Positions 31,101 to 46,100 of a stretch of DNA of 64,000 nucleotides are shown here, one piece after another (the stretch's first letter is position 1; each line of letters opens with the position of its first letter). Origin of the DNA: Ianthella basta. Taxonomy: Eukaryota; Porifera; Demospongiae; Verongiida; Ianthellidae. The DNA lies in the NCBI GenBank assembly GCA_964019415.1, contig OZ025872.1, positions 3,212,004-3,276,003 on the forward strand, written 5' to 3'. A program made the position numbers and the translations under genes. The notes under the pieces are model-generated. The model searched no databases. It was given only the letters and a program-made list of their open reading frames with translations, and was not told the origin of the DNA.

Positions 31101-34100
31101 ACGTATTAAATGGGCAGTTTCCTAGGAGGACACCATGTAATAAATGGGCAGTGTACTAGGGGGACACCACGTATTAAATGGGCAGTGTGCTAGGTGGACA
31201 CCACTTATTAAATGGGCAGTGTACTAGGGGGACACCACGTATTAAATGGGCAGTGTACTAGGGGGACACCACTTATTAAATGGGCAGTGTGCTAGGTGGA
31301 CACCACTTATTAAATGGGCAGTGTGCTAGGGGGACACGACGTATCAAATGGGCAGTGTACTAGGGGGATACCACTTATTAAATGGGCAGTGTACTAGGGG
31401 GACACCACGTAATAAATGGGCAGTGTCCTAGGGGTGGACACCACGTATTAAATGGGCAGTGTACTAGGGGGACACCACGTATTAAATAGGCAGTGTACTA
31501 GGGGGACGCCACTTATTAAATGGGCAGTGTCCTAGGGGGACACCACGTATTAAATGGGCAGTGTCCTAGGGGGACACCACGTATTAAATGGGGAGTGTGC
31601 TAGGAGGACACCACTTATTAAATGGGCAGTTTGCTAGGGGGACACCACGTATTAAATGGGCAGTGTGCTAGGGGGACACCACGTATTAAATGGGCAGTGT
31701 ACTAGGGGGATACCACGTATTAAATGGGCAGTTTGCTAGGGGGACACCACGAATTAAATGGGCAGTGAACTAGGGGGACACCATGTATTAAATGGGCAGT
31801 GTGCTAGGGGGACATCACGTATTAAATGGGCAGTGTACTAGGGGGACACCACGTAATAAATGGGCAGTGTCCCAGGGGTGGACACCACGAATTAAATGGG
31901 CAGTGTGCGAAGGGGACAACACGTATTAAATGGGCAGTGTACTAGGGGGACACCACGTATTAAATGGGCAGTGTCCTAGGGGGACACCACGTATTAAATG
32001 GGGAGTGTGCTAGGGGGACACCACGTATGAAATGGGCAGTTTGCTAGGGGGACACCACGTATTAAATGGACAGTGTGCTAGGGGGACACCTCGTATTAAA
32101 TGGGCAGTGTTCTAGGGGGACACCACGAATTAAATGGGCAGTGTACTAGGGGGACACCACGTATTAAATGGGCAGTGTACTAGGGGGATACCACATATTA
32201 AATGGGCAGTGTACTAGGGGGACACCACGTATTAAATGGGCAGTGTCCTAGGGGGACACCACGTATTAAATGGGCAGTGTACAAGGGGGGACACCACAAA
32301 TTAAATGGGCAGTGTACTAGGGGGACACCATGTATTTAATGGGCAGTGTACTAGGGGGACGCCACTTATTAAATGGGCAGTGTCCTAGGGGGACACCATG
32401 TATTAAATGGGCAGTGTACTAGGGGGACGCCACTTATTAAATGGGCAGTGTACTAGGGGGGACACCACGTATTAAATGGGCAGTGTACTAGGGGGAAACC
32501 ACGTATTAAATAGGCAGTGTACTAGGGGGACACCACTTATTAAATGGGCAGTGTACTAGGGGGACACCACGTATTAAATGGGCAGTGTCCTAGGGGGACA
32601 CCACGTATTAAATGGGGAGTGTACTAGGGGGACACCACGTATTAAATGGGCAGTGTACAAGGGGGGACACCACAAATTAAATGGGCAGTGTACTAGGGGG
32701 ACACCATGTATTTAATGGGCAGTATACTAAGGGGACGCCACTTATTAAATGGGCAGTGTCCTAGGGGGACACCATGTATTAAATGGGCAGTGTACTAGGG
32801 GGACGCCACTTATTAAATGGGCAGTGTACTAGGGGGGACACCACGTATTAAATGGGCAGTGTACTAGGGGGACACCACGTATTAAATAGGCAGTGTACTA
32901 GGGGGACACCACTTATTAAATGGGCAGTGTCCTAGAGGGACACCACGTATTAAATGGGCAGTGTCCTAGGGGGACACCACGTATTAAATGGGGAGTGTAC
33001 TAGGAGGACACCACGTATTAAAAGGGCAGTGTCCTAGGGGGATACCACGTATTAAATGGGCAGTTTGCTAGGGGGACACCACGAATTAAATGGGCAGTGT
33101 ACTAGGGGGACACCACGTATTAAATGGGCAGTGTGCTAGGGGGACACCACGTATTAAATGGGCATTGTACTAGGGGGACACTACGTATGAAATGGGCAGT
33201 TTGCTAGGAGGACACTACGTATTAAATGGGCAGTGTACTAGGGGGACACTACGTATGAAATGGGCAGTTTGTTAGGGGGACACCACGTATTAAATGGGCA
33301 GTGTGCTAGGGGGACACTACGTATGAAATGGGCAGTTTGTTAGGGGGACACCACGTATCAAATGGGCAGTGTGCTAAGGGGACACTACGTATTAAATGGG
33401 CAGTTTGCTAGGGGGACACCACGTATTAAATGGGCAGTGTACTAGGGGGACACCACATATTAAATGGGCAGTGTCCTAGGGGGACACCACGTATTAAATG
33501 GGCAGTTTGCTAGGGGGACACCACGTATGAAATGGGCAGTGTACTAGGGGGACACCACGTATTAAATGGGCAATTTGCTAGGGGGACACCACGTATTAAA
33601 TGGGCAGTGTGCTAGAGGGACACCACGTATTAAATGGGCAGTTTGCTAGGGGGACGCCGCATATTAAATGGGTTATTTGCTAGGGGACACCACGTATTAA
33701 ATGGGGAGTGTGCTAGGGGGACACTACGTATTAAATGGGCAGTGTACTAGGGGGACACCGCGTATTAAATGGGGAGTGTGCTAGGGGGAAACTACGTATT
33801 AAATGGGCAGTGTACTAGGAGGAGACCGCGTCTAAAATGGGCAATTTAATAGGGGGACACCACGTTATAAATGGGGAGTGTACTAGGGGGACACCACGTA
33901 TTAAATGGGCAGTGTACTAGGGGGACACCACGTATTAAATGGGCAGTGTGCTAGTGGGACACCACGTATTAAAAGGTCACTTTGCTAGGGAGACACCACG
34001 TATTAAATGGGCAGTGTGCTAGGGGGACACCACGTATTAAATGGGGAGTGTGCTAGGGGGACACTACATATTAAATGGGCAGTGTGCTAGGGGGACACCA

Positions 34101-37100
34101 CGTGTTAAATGGGGAGTGTGCTAGGGGGACACTACGTATTAAATGGGCAGTGTGCTAGGGGGACACTACGTATTAAATGGTCAGTGTACTAGGGGGACAC
34201 CACGTATTAAATGGGGAGTTTGCAAGGGAGGCACTACGTATTAAATGGGCAGTGTACTAGGGGGACACCACGTATTAAATAGGCAGTTTGCTAGGGGGAA
34301 CCACGTATAAAATGGGCAGTGTACTAGGGGGACACCACGTATTAAATGGGCAGTTTGCTAGGGGGGCACCACGTATTAAATGGGGAGTGTGTTAGGGGGA
34401 CACCACGTATTAAATGGGCAGTGTACTAGGGGGACACTACGTATTAATTGGGGAGTTTGCTAGGGGGACACTACGTATTAAATGGGCAGTGTACTTGGGG
34501 GACACCACGTATTAAATGGGCAGTTTGCTAGGAGGACACCACGTATTAAATGGGCAGTTTGCTAGGGGGACACCACGTATTAAATGGGGAGTGTGCAAGG
34601 GGAACACCACGTATTAAATGGGCAGTGTACTAGGGGGACACCATGTATTAAATGGGGAGTGTGCTAGGTGGACACCACGTATTAAATGGGCAGTGTCCTA
34701 GGGGGACACCACGTATTAAATGGGCAGTTTGCTAGGGGGACACCACGTATTAAACGGGCAGTGTGCTAGGTGGACACCACGTATTAAATGGGCAGTGTAC
34801 TAGGGGGACACTACGTATTAAATGGGCAGTGTGCTAGGAGGACACCACGTATTAAATGGGCACTTTGCTAGGGGGATACCACGTATTAAATGGGCAGTGT
34901 GCTAGGGGGACACCACGTACTAAAGGGGAGTGTGCTAGGGGGACACTACGTATTAAATGGGCAGTGTACTAGGGAGACACCACGTATTAAATGGGCAATT
35001 TGCTAGGGGGACACCAGGTATTAAATGGGGAGTGTGCTAAGGGGACACTACATATTAAATGGGCAATGTACTAGGGGGACACCACGTATTAAATGGGGAG
35101 TTTGCAAGGGGGGCACTACGTATTAAATGGGCAGTGTACTAGGGGGACACCACGTATTAAATGGGCAGTTTGCTAGGGAGGCACCACGTATTAAATGGGG
35201 AGTGTGCTAGGGGGACACCACGTATTAAATGGGCGGTGTACTAGGGGGACACCACGTATTAAATGGGCAGTGTGCTAGGGGGGAACCACGTATAAAATGG
35301 GCAGTGTACTAGGGGGACACCACGTATTAAATGGGCAGTGTGCTAGGGGGACACTACGTATGAAATGGGCAGTGTGCTAGGGGGACACCGCGTATTAAAT
35401 GGGCTATTTGTTAGGGGAACACCACATATTAAATGGGGAGTGTGCTAAGGGGACACTACGTATTAAATGGGCAGTGTGCTAGGGGGACACTACGTATTAA
35501 ATGGGCAGTGTACTAGGGGGACACCACGTATTAAATGGGGAGTTTGCAAGGGGGACACTACGTATTAAATGGGCAGTGTACTAGGGGGACACCACGTATT
35601 AAATGGGCAGTTTGCTAGGGAGGCACCACGTATTAAATGGGGAGTGTGCTAGGGGGACACCACGTATTAAATGGGAAGTGTACTAGGGGGACACCACGTA
35701 TTAAATGGGCAGTGTGCTAGGGGGGAACCACGTATAAAATGGGCAGTGTACTAGGGGGACACCACGTATTAAATGGGAGTTTGCAAGGGGGACACTACGT
35801 ATTAAATGGGCAGTGTACTAGGGGGACACCACGTATTAAATGGTCAGTTTGCTAGGGGGGCACCACGTATTAAATGGGGAGTGTGCTAGGGGGACACCAC
35901 ATATTAAATGGGCAGTGTACTAGGGGGAAACCACGTATTAAATGGGCAGTGTGCTAGGGGGACACCACGTATTAAATGGGGAGTTTGCTAGGGGGACACT
36001 ACGTATTAAATGGGGAGTGTGCTAGGTGGACACCACGTATTAAATGGTCAGTGTCCTAGGGGGACACCACGTATTAAATGGGCAGTTTGCTAGGGGGACA
36101 CCACGTATTAAACGGGCAGTGTGCTAGGGGGACACCACGTATTAAATGGGCAGTGTACTAGGGGGACACCACGTATTAAATGGGCAATGTGCTATGAGGA
36201 CACCACGCATTAAATGGGCACTTTGCTAGGGGGACACCACGTATTAAATGGGCACTTTGCTAGGGGGACACCACGTACTAAATGGGGAGTGTGCTAGGGG
36301 GACACTACATATTAAATGGGCAATTTGCTAGGGGGACACCAGGTATTAAATGGGGAGTGTGCTAAGGGGACACTACATATTAAATGGGCAATGTACTAGG
36401 GGGACACCACGTATTAAATGGGGAGTTTGCAAGGGGGGCACTACGTATTAAATGGGGAGTTTGCAAGGGGGGCACTACGTATTAAATGGGCAGTGTACTA
36501 GGGGGACACAACATATTAAATGGGCAGTTTGCTAGGGGGGCACCACGTATTAAATGGGGAGTGTGCTAGGGGGACACCACGTATTAAATGGGCAGTGTCC
36601 TAGGGGGACACTATGTATTAAATGGGCAGTGTCCTAGGGGGACACCACGTATTAAATGGGCAGTGTGCTAGTGGGACACTACGTATGAAATGGGCAGTGT
36701 GCTAGGGGGACGCCGCGTATTAAATGGGCACTTTGCTAGGGGGACACCACGTATTAAATGGGGAGCGTGCTAGGGGGACACTACGTATTAAATGGGCAGT
36801 GTCCTAGGGGGACACCACGTATTAAATGGGGAGTGTGCTAGGGGGACACTACGTATTAAATGGGCAGTGTACTAGGGGGACACTATGTATTAAATGGGCA
36901 GTGTGCTAGGGGACACTACGTATTAAATGGGTAGTGTACTAGGGGGACACCACGTATTAAATGGGGAGTTTGCTAGGGGGACACTACGTAATAAATGGGC
37001 AGTGTACTTGGGGGACACCACGTATTAAATGGGTAGTTTGCTAGGGGGACACTACGTATTAAATGGGGAGTGTGCTAGGGGGACACCACGTATTAAATGG

Positions 37101-40100
37101 GCAGTGTCCAGGGGGACACCACGTATTAAATGGGCAGTGTCCTAGCGGGACACCACGTATTGAATGGGGAGTGTGCTAGGGGGACACCACGTATTAAATG
37201 GGCATTGTGCTAAGGGGACACCTCGTATTAAATGGGCAGTGTCCTAGCGGGTCACCACGTATTAAATGGGGAGTGCGCTAGGGGGACACCACGCATTAAA
37301 TGGGCATTGTGCTAGGGGGACACCACGTATTAAATGTGGAGTGTGCTAGGGGGACACCACGTATTAAATGGGCAGTGTCCTAGGGGGACACCACATATTA
37401 AATGGGCAGTGTCCTAGCGGGACACCACGTATTAAATGGGGAGTGTGCTAGGGGGACACCAAGTATTAAAAGGGCAGTGTCCTAGTGGGACACCACGTAT
37501 TAAATGGGCAGTGTCCTAGCGGGACACCACGTATTAAATGGGGAGTGTGCTAGGGGGACACCACGTATTAAAAGGGCAGTGTCCTAGTGGGACACCACGT
37601 ATTAAATGGACAGTGTCCTAGGGGGACACCACGTATTAAATGGGCAGTGTCCTAGCGGGACACCACGTATTAAATGGGCAGTGTCCTAGGGGGACACCAC
37701 GTATTAAATGGGCAGTGTCCTAGGGGGACACCACGTATTAAATGGGGAGTGCGCTAGGGGGACACCACGTATTAAATGGGCATTGTGCTAGGGGGACACC
37801 ACGTATTAAATGGGGAGTGTGCTAGGTGGACACCACGTATTAAATGGGCATTGTGCTAGCGGGACACCACGTATTAAATGGGCAGTGTCCTAGGGTGACA
37901 CCATGTATTAAATGGGCAGTGTCCTAGCGGGACACCACGTATTAAATGGGCAGTGTCCTAGGGGGACACCACGTATTAAATGGGCAGTGTACTAGGGGGA
38001 CACCACGTATTAAATGGGGAGTGTGCTAGGTGGACACCACGTATTAAATGGGCATTGTGCTAGGGGGACACCACGTATTAAAAGGGGAGTGTGCTAGGGG
38101 GACACCACGTATTAAATGGGCAGTGTCCTAGGGGGGACACCACGTATTAAATGGGCACTGTACTAGGGGGACATCACGTATTAAATGGGGAGTTTGCTAG
38201 GGGGACACTACGTAATAAATGGGCAGTGTACTAGGGGGACACCACGTATTAAATGGGCAGTGTGCTAGGGGGACACCACGTATTAAATGGGCAGTGTGCT
38301 AGGGGGACACCACGTATTAAATGGGCAGTGTACTAGGGGGACACTACGTATTAAATGGGCAGTTTGCTAGGGGGACACCACGTTTTAAATGGGCAGTGTA
38401 CTAGGGGGACACCACGTATTAAATGGGCAGTGTACTAGGGGGGACACCGCGTCTTAAATGGGCAATTTGCGAGGGGGACACCACGTTATAAATGGGGAGT
38501 GTACTAGGGGGACACTACTTATTAAATGGGCAGTGTGCTAGGGGGACACTACGTATTAAATGGGCAGTGTACTAGGGGGACACTACGTATTAAATGGAGA
38601 GTTTGCTAGGGGGACACTACGTATTAAATGGGCAGTGTACTTGGGAGACACCACGTATTAAATGGGCAGTGTGCTAGGGGGACACCACGTATTAAATGGG
38701 TAGTGTTCTAGGGGGACACCACGTATTAAATGGGGAGTGTACTAGGGGGACACTACGTATTAAATGGGCAGTGTGCTAGGGGGACGCCGCGTATTAAATG
38801 GGCACTTTGCTAGGGGGACACCACATATTAAATGGGGAGTGTGCTAGGGGGACACTACGTATTAAATGGGCAGTGTACAAGGGGGACACCGCGTATTAAA
38901 TGGGCAATTTGCTAGGGGGACACCACGTATTAAATGGGGAGTGTCCTAGTGGGGACACCACGTATTAAATGGGCAGTGTCCTAGGGAGACACCACGTATT
39001 AAATGGGCAGTTTGCTAGGGGGACACCACGTATTAAATGGGCAGTGTGCTAGGGGGACACCACGTATTAAATGGGCAGTGTACTAGGGGGACACCATGTA
39101 TTAAATGGGCAGTGTGCTAGGGGGACACCACGTATTAAATGGGCAGTGTTCTAGGGGGACACCACGTATTAAATGGGCAGTGTGCTAGGGGGACACTACG
39201 TATTAAATGGCAGTGTGCTAGGGGGACACCACTTATTAAATGGGGAGTGTGCAAGGGGGACACTACGATTAAATGGGCAGTGTTCTAGGGGGACACCACG
39301 TATTAAATGGGCAGTGTGCTAGGGGGACACTACGTATGAAATGGGCAGTGTGCTAGGGGGACGCCGCGTATTAAATGGGCACTTTGCTAGGGGGACACCA
39401 CGTATTAAATGGGGAGTGTGCTAGGGGGACACTACGTATTAAATGGGCAGTGTACTAGGGGGACACCGCGTATTAAATGGGCAATTTGCTAGGGGGACAC
39501 CACGTATTAAATGGGGAGTGTGCTAGGGGGACACCACGTATTAAATGGGCAGTGTGCTAGGGGGGCACCACGTATTATATGGGGAGTGTACTAGGTGTAC
39601 ACCACGTATTAAAAGGGCAGTTTGCTAGGGGGACACCACGTTTTAAATGGGCAGTTTGCTAGGGGGACACCACGTATTAAATGGGCAGTTTACTAGGGGG
39701 ACACTACGTATTAAATGGGGAGTGTACTAGGGGGACACCACGTATTAAATGGGCAGTGTACTAGGGGGACACCACGTATTAAATGGGCAGTGTCCTAGCG
39801 GGACACCACGTATTAAATGGGGAGTGTGCTAGGGGGACACCACGTATTAAATGGGCAGTGTGCTAGGGGGACACCACGTATTAAATGGGCAGTGTACTAG
39901 GGGGACACCACGTATTAAATGGGCAGTTTGCTAGGGGGACACCACGTATTAAATGGGCAGTGTGCTAGGGGGACACCACGTATTAAATGGGCAGTTTGCT
40001 AGGGGGACACCACGTATTAAATGGGCAGTGTGCTAGGGGGACACCACGTATTAAATGGGCAGTGTACTAGGGGGACACCATGTATTAAATGGGCAGTGTA

Positions 40101-43100
40101 CTAGGGGGACACCACGTATTAAATGGGCAGTGTGCTAGGGGGACACCACGTATTAAATGGGCAGTGTTCTAGGGGGACACCACGTATTAAATGGGCAGTG
40201 TACTAGGGGGACACCGCATACTAAATGGGCAGTGTGCTAGGGGGACACCACGCATTAAATGGGGAGTGTACTAGGGGGACACCACGTATTAAATGGGCAG
40301 TGTGCTAGGGGGACACCACGTATTAAATGGGCAGTGTTCTAGGGGGACACCACGTATTAAATGGGCAGTGTGCTAGGGGGACACTACGTATGAAATGGGC
40401 AGTGTGCTAGGGGGACGCCGCGTATTAAATGGGCACTTTGCTAGGGGGACACCACGTATTAAATGGGGAGTGTGCTAGGGGGACACTACGTATTAAATGG
40501 GCAGTGTACTAGGGGGACACCGCGTATTAAATGGGCAATTTGCTAGGGGGACACCGCGTATTAAATGGGCAATTTGCTAGGGGGACACCACGTATTAAAT
40601 GGGGAGTGTGCTAGGGGGACACCACGTATTAAATGGGCAGTGTACTAGGGGGACACCACGTATTAAATGGGCAGTGTCCTAGCGGGACACCACGTATTAA
40701 ATGGGCAGTGTACTAGGGGGACACCACGTATTAAATGGGCAGTGTACTAGGGGGACACCACGTATTAAATGGGGAGTGTGCTAGGGGGACACTACGTATT
40801 AAATGGGCAGTGTACTTGGGGGACACCACGTATTAAATGGGCAGTGTACTAGGGGGACACTACGTATTAAATGGGCAGTGTACTAGGGGGACACCACGTA
40901 TTAAATGGGCAGTGTGCTAGGGGAACACCACGTATTAAATGGGCAGTTTTCTATGGGGACACCACGTATTAAATGGGCAGTGTCTTAGGGGAGGACACCA
41001 CGTATTAAATGGATAGTGTACTAAGGGGACACCACGTATTAAATGAGCAGTGTCCTAGGTGGACACCACTTATTAAATGGGCAGTGTCCTAGGGGTGGAC
41101 ATCACTTATTAAATGGACAGTGTGCTAGGTGGACACCACGTATTAAATGGGCAGTGTGCTAGGGGGACACCACGTATTAAATGGGCAGTGTGCTAGGTGG
41201 ACACCATGTATTAAATGGGCAGTGTCCTAGGTCGACACCACGTATTAAATGGGCAGTGTACTAGGGGGACACTACGTATGAAATGGGCAGTGTGCTAGGG
41301 GGACGCCGCGTATTAAATGGGCACTTTGCTAGGGGGACACCACGTATTAAATGGGGAGTGTGCTAGGGGGACACTACGTATTAAATGGGCAGTGTACTAG
41401 GGGGACACCGCGTATTAAATGGGCAATTTGCTAGGGGGACACCACGTATTAAATGGGGAGTGTGCTAGGGGGACATTATGTATTAAATGGGCAGTGTGCT
41501 AGGGGGGCACCACGTATTAAATGGGGAGTTTGCTAGGGGGACACTACATATTAAATGGGCAGTGTACTAGGGGGAAACCACGTATTAAATGGAGAGTTTG
41601 CTAGGGGGACACTACGTATTAAATGGGCAGTGTACTAGGGGGACACCGCGTATTAAATGGGCAGTTTGCAAGGGGGACACCACGTATTAAATGGGGAGTG
41701 TGCTAGAGGGACACCACGTATTAAATGGGAAGTGTCCTAGGGAGACACCACGTATTAAATGGGCAGTGTACTAGGTGGACACCACGCATTAAAAGGGCAG
41801 TTTGCTAGGGGGACACCACGTATTCAATGGGCAGTTCGCTAGGGGGACACCACATATTAAATGGGCAGTGTCCTAGGTGGACACCACGTATTAAATGGGT
41901 AGTGTGCTAGGGGGACACTACGTATTAAATGGGCAGTGTACTTGGGGGACACCACGTATTAAATGGGCAGTTTGCTAGGGGGACACCAAGTATTAAATGG
42001 GCAGTGTCCTAGGGGGACACCACGTATTAAATGGGGAGTGTCCCAGGTGGACACCACGTATTAAATGGGCAGTGTCCTAGGGGGACACCACGTATTAAAT
42101 GGGTAGTGTACTAGGGGGACACCACGTATTAAATGAGCAGTGTCCTAGGTAGACACCACTTATTAAATGGGCAGTGTCCTAGGTGGACACCACGTATTAA
42201 ATGGGCAGTGTACTAGGGGGACACCACATATTAAATGGGCAGTGTGCTAGGTGGACACCACTTATTAAATGGGCAGTGTACTAGGGGGACACCACGAATT
42301 AAATGGGCAGTGTACTAGGTAGACACCACGTATTAAATGGGCAGTGTGCTAGGTGGACACTACGTATGAAATGGGCAGTGTGCTAAGGGGACACCACGTA
42401 TGAAATGGCCAGTGTGCTAGGGGGACACCACGTATTAAATGGGCAGTGTACTAGGGGGACACTACGTATTAAATGGGCAGTGTACTAGGGGGACACCACG
42501 TATTAAATGGAGAGTGAACTAGGGGGACACTACGTATTAAATGGGTAGTGTACTAGGGAGACACCACGTATTAAATGGGCAGTGTGCTAGTGGGGACACT
42601 ACGTATTAAATGGGCAGTGTCCTAGTGGGGACACCACGTATTAAATGGGCAGTGTCCTAGGGGAGGACACCACGTATTAAATGGGTAGTGTACTAGGGGG
42701 ACACCATGTATTAAATGGGCAGTGTCCTAGGGGGACACCATATATTAAATGGGCAGTGTGCTAGGGGGACACCACGTATTAAATGGAGAGTGTGCTAGGG
42801 GGACACCACGTATTAAATGGGCAGTTTGCTAGGGGGACACCACGTATTAAATGGGCAGTGTGCTAGGGGGACACCACGTATTAAATGAGCAGTGTCCTAG
42901 GGGGACACCACGTATTAAAGGGGCAGTGTCCTAGGGGGACACCACGTATTAAATGGGCAGTGTCCTAGGGGGAGACCACGTATTAAAGGGGCAGTGTCCT
43001 AGGGGGACACCACGTATTAAATGGGCAGTGTCCTAGGGGGACACCACGTATTAAATGGGCAGTGTCCTAGGTGGACACCACGTATTAAATGGGTAGTGTG

Positions 43101-46100
43101 CTAGGGGGACACCGTGTATTAAATGGGCAGTGTACTAGGGGGACACCACGTATTAAATGGGCAGTGTACTAGGGGGACACTACGTATTAAATGGGCAGTT
43201 TGCTAGGGGGACACCACGTATTAAATGGGCAGTGTCCTAGGGGGACACCACTTATTAAATGGGCAGTGTACTAGGGGGACACCACGTATTAAATGGGCAG
43301 TGTCTTAGGTGGACACCACGTATTAAATGGGCAGTGTACTAGTGGGGACACCACGTATTAAATGGGCAGTTTGCTAGGGGGACACCATGTATTAAAGGGG
43401 CAGTGTACTAGGGGGACATCACGTATTAAATGGGCAGTGTGCTAGGGGGACACCACTTATTAAATGGGCAGTGTCCTAGGGGGACATCACGTATTAAATG
43501 GGCAGTTTGCTAGGGGGACACCACGTATTAAAGTGGCAGTGTACTAGGGGGACATCACGTATTAAATGGGCAGTGTGCTAGGGGGACACCACTTATTAAA
43601 TGGGCAGTGTCCTAGGGGGACACCACGTATTAAATAGGCAGTGTACTAGGGGGACACTACGTATTAAATGGTAGTGTCCTAGGGGGACACCACGTATTAA
43701 ATGGGCAGTGTCCTAGGGGGACATCACGTATTAAATGGACAGTGTACTAGGGGGACACCGCGTATTAAATGGGCAATTTGCTAAGGGGACACCACGTATT
43801 AAATGGGGAGTGTGCTAGGGGGGCACTACGTATTAAATGGGGAGTGTGCTAGGGGGACACCACGTATTAAATGGGGAGTTTGCTAGGGGGACACTACGTA
43901 TTAAATGGGCAGTGTACTAGGGGGACACCACGTATTAAATGGGGAGTTTGCTAGGAAGACACTACGTATTAAATGGGCAGTGTACTAGGGGGACACAGCG
44001 TATTAAATGGGCAGTTTGCAAGGGGAACACCACGCATTAAATGGGGAGTGTGCTAGAGGGACACCACGTATTAAATGGGCAGTGTCCTAGGGAGACACCA
44101 CGTATTAAATGGGCAGTGTACTAGATGGACACCACGTATTAAAAGGGCAGTTTGCTAGGGGGACACCACGTATTAAATGGGCAGTTTGCTAGGGGGACAC
44201 CACATATTAAATGGGCAGTGTCCTAGGTGGACACCACGTATTAAATGGGTAGTGTGCTAGGGGGACACTACGTATTAAATGGGCAGTGTACTTGGGGGAC
44301 ACCACGTATTAAATGGGCAGTTTGCTAGGGGACACCAAGTATTAAATGGGCAGTGTCCTAGGGGGACACCACGTATTAAATGGGGAGTGTCCTAGGTGGA
44401 CACCACGTATTAAATGGGCAGTGTCCTAGGGGGACACCACGTATTGAATGGGCAGTGTACTAGGGGGACACCACGTATTAAATGGGCAGTGTACTAGGGG
44501 GACACTACGTATTAAATGGGCAGTGTCCTAGGGGGACACCACGTATTAAATGGGGAGTGTGCTAGGAGGACACCGTGTATTAAATGGGCAGTGTGCTAGG
44601 GGGACACCACGTATTAAATGGGCAGTGTACTAGGGGGACACTACGTATTAAATGGGCAGTGTACTAGGGGGACACCACGTATTAAATGGGCAGTGTGCTA
44701 GAGGAACACCACGTATTAAATGGGCAGTTTTCTATGGGGACACCACGTAATAAATGGGCAGTGTCCTAGGGGAGGACACCACGTATTAAATGGGCAGTGT
44801 CCTAGGGGAGGACACCACGTATTAAATGGGTAGTGTACTAGGGGGACACCACGTATTAAATGAGCAGTGTCCTAGGTGGACACCACTTATTAAATGGGCT
44901 GTGTCCTAGGGGTGGACACCACTTATTAAATGGGCAGTGTGCAAGGGGGACACCACGTATTAAATGGGCAGTGTGCTAGGTGGAGACCACGTATTTAATG
45001 GGCAGTGTCCTAGGTGGACACCACGTATTAAATGGGCAGTGTACTAGGGGGACACCACGTATTAAATGGGCAGTGTGCTAGGTGGACACCACTTATCAAA
45101 TGGGCAGTGTACTAGGGGGACACCACGAATTAAATGGGCAGTGTACTAGGTGGACACCACGTATTAAATGAGCAGTGTGCTAGGTGGACACTACGTATGA
45201 AATGGGCAGTGTGCTAGGGGGACACCACGTATGAAATGGCCAGTGTGCTAGGGGGACACTACGTATTAAATGGGCAGTGTACTAGGGGGACACTACGTAT
45301 TAAATGGGCAGTGTACTAGGGGGACACCACGTATAAATGGAGAGTGTACTAGGGAGACACTACGTATTAAATGGGTAGTGTACTAGGGGGACACCACGTA
45401 TTAAATGGGCAGTGTGCTAGTGGGGACACTACGTATTAAATTGGCAGTGTCCTAGTGGGAACACCACGTATTAAATGGGCAGTGTCCTAGGGGAGGACAC
45501 CACGTATTAAATGGGTAGTGCACTAGGGGGACACCATGTATTAAATGGGCAGTGTCCTAGGGGGACACCATGTATTAAATGGGCAGTGTGCTAGGGGGAC
45601 ACCACGTATTAAATGGAGAGTGTGCTAGGGGGACACCACGTATTAAATGGGCAGTGTCCTAGGGGAACACCACGTATTAAATGGGCAGTTTGCTAGGGGG
45701 ACACCACGTATTAAATGAGCAGTGTCCTAGGGGGACACCATGTATTAAAGGGGCAGTGTCCTAGGGGGACACCACGTACTAAATGGGCAGTGTCCTAGGG
45801 GGACACCACGTATTAAAGGGGCAGTGTCCTAGGGTACACCACGTATTAAATGGGCAGTGTCCTAGGGGGACACCACGTATTAAATTGGCAGTGTCCTAGG
45901 TGGACACTACGTATTAAATGGGTAGTGTGCTAGGGGGACACCGTGTATTCAATGGGCAGTGTACTAGGGGGACACCACGTATTAAATGGGCAGTGTACTA
46001 GGGGGACACTACGTATTAAATGGGCAGTTTGCTAGGGGGACACCACGTATTAAATGGGCAGTGTCCTAGGGGGACACCACTTATTAAATGGGCAGTGTAC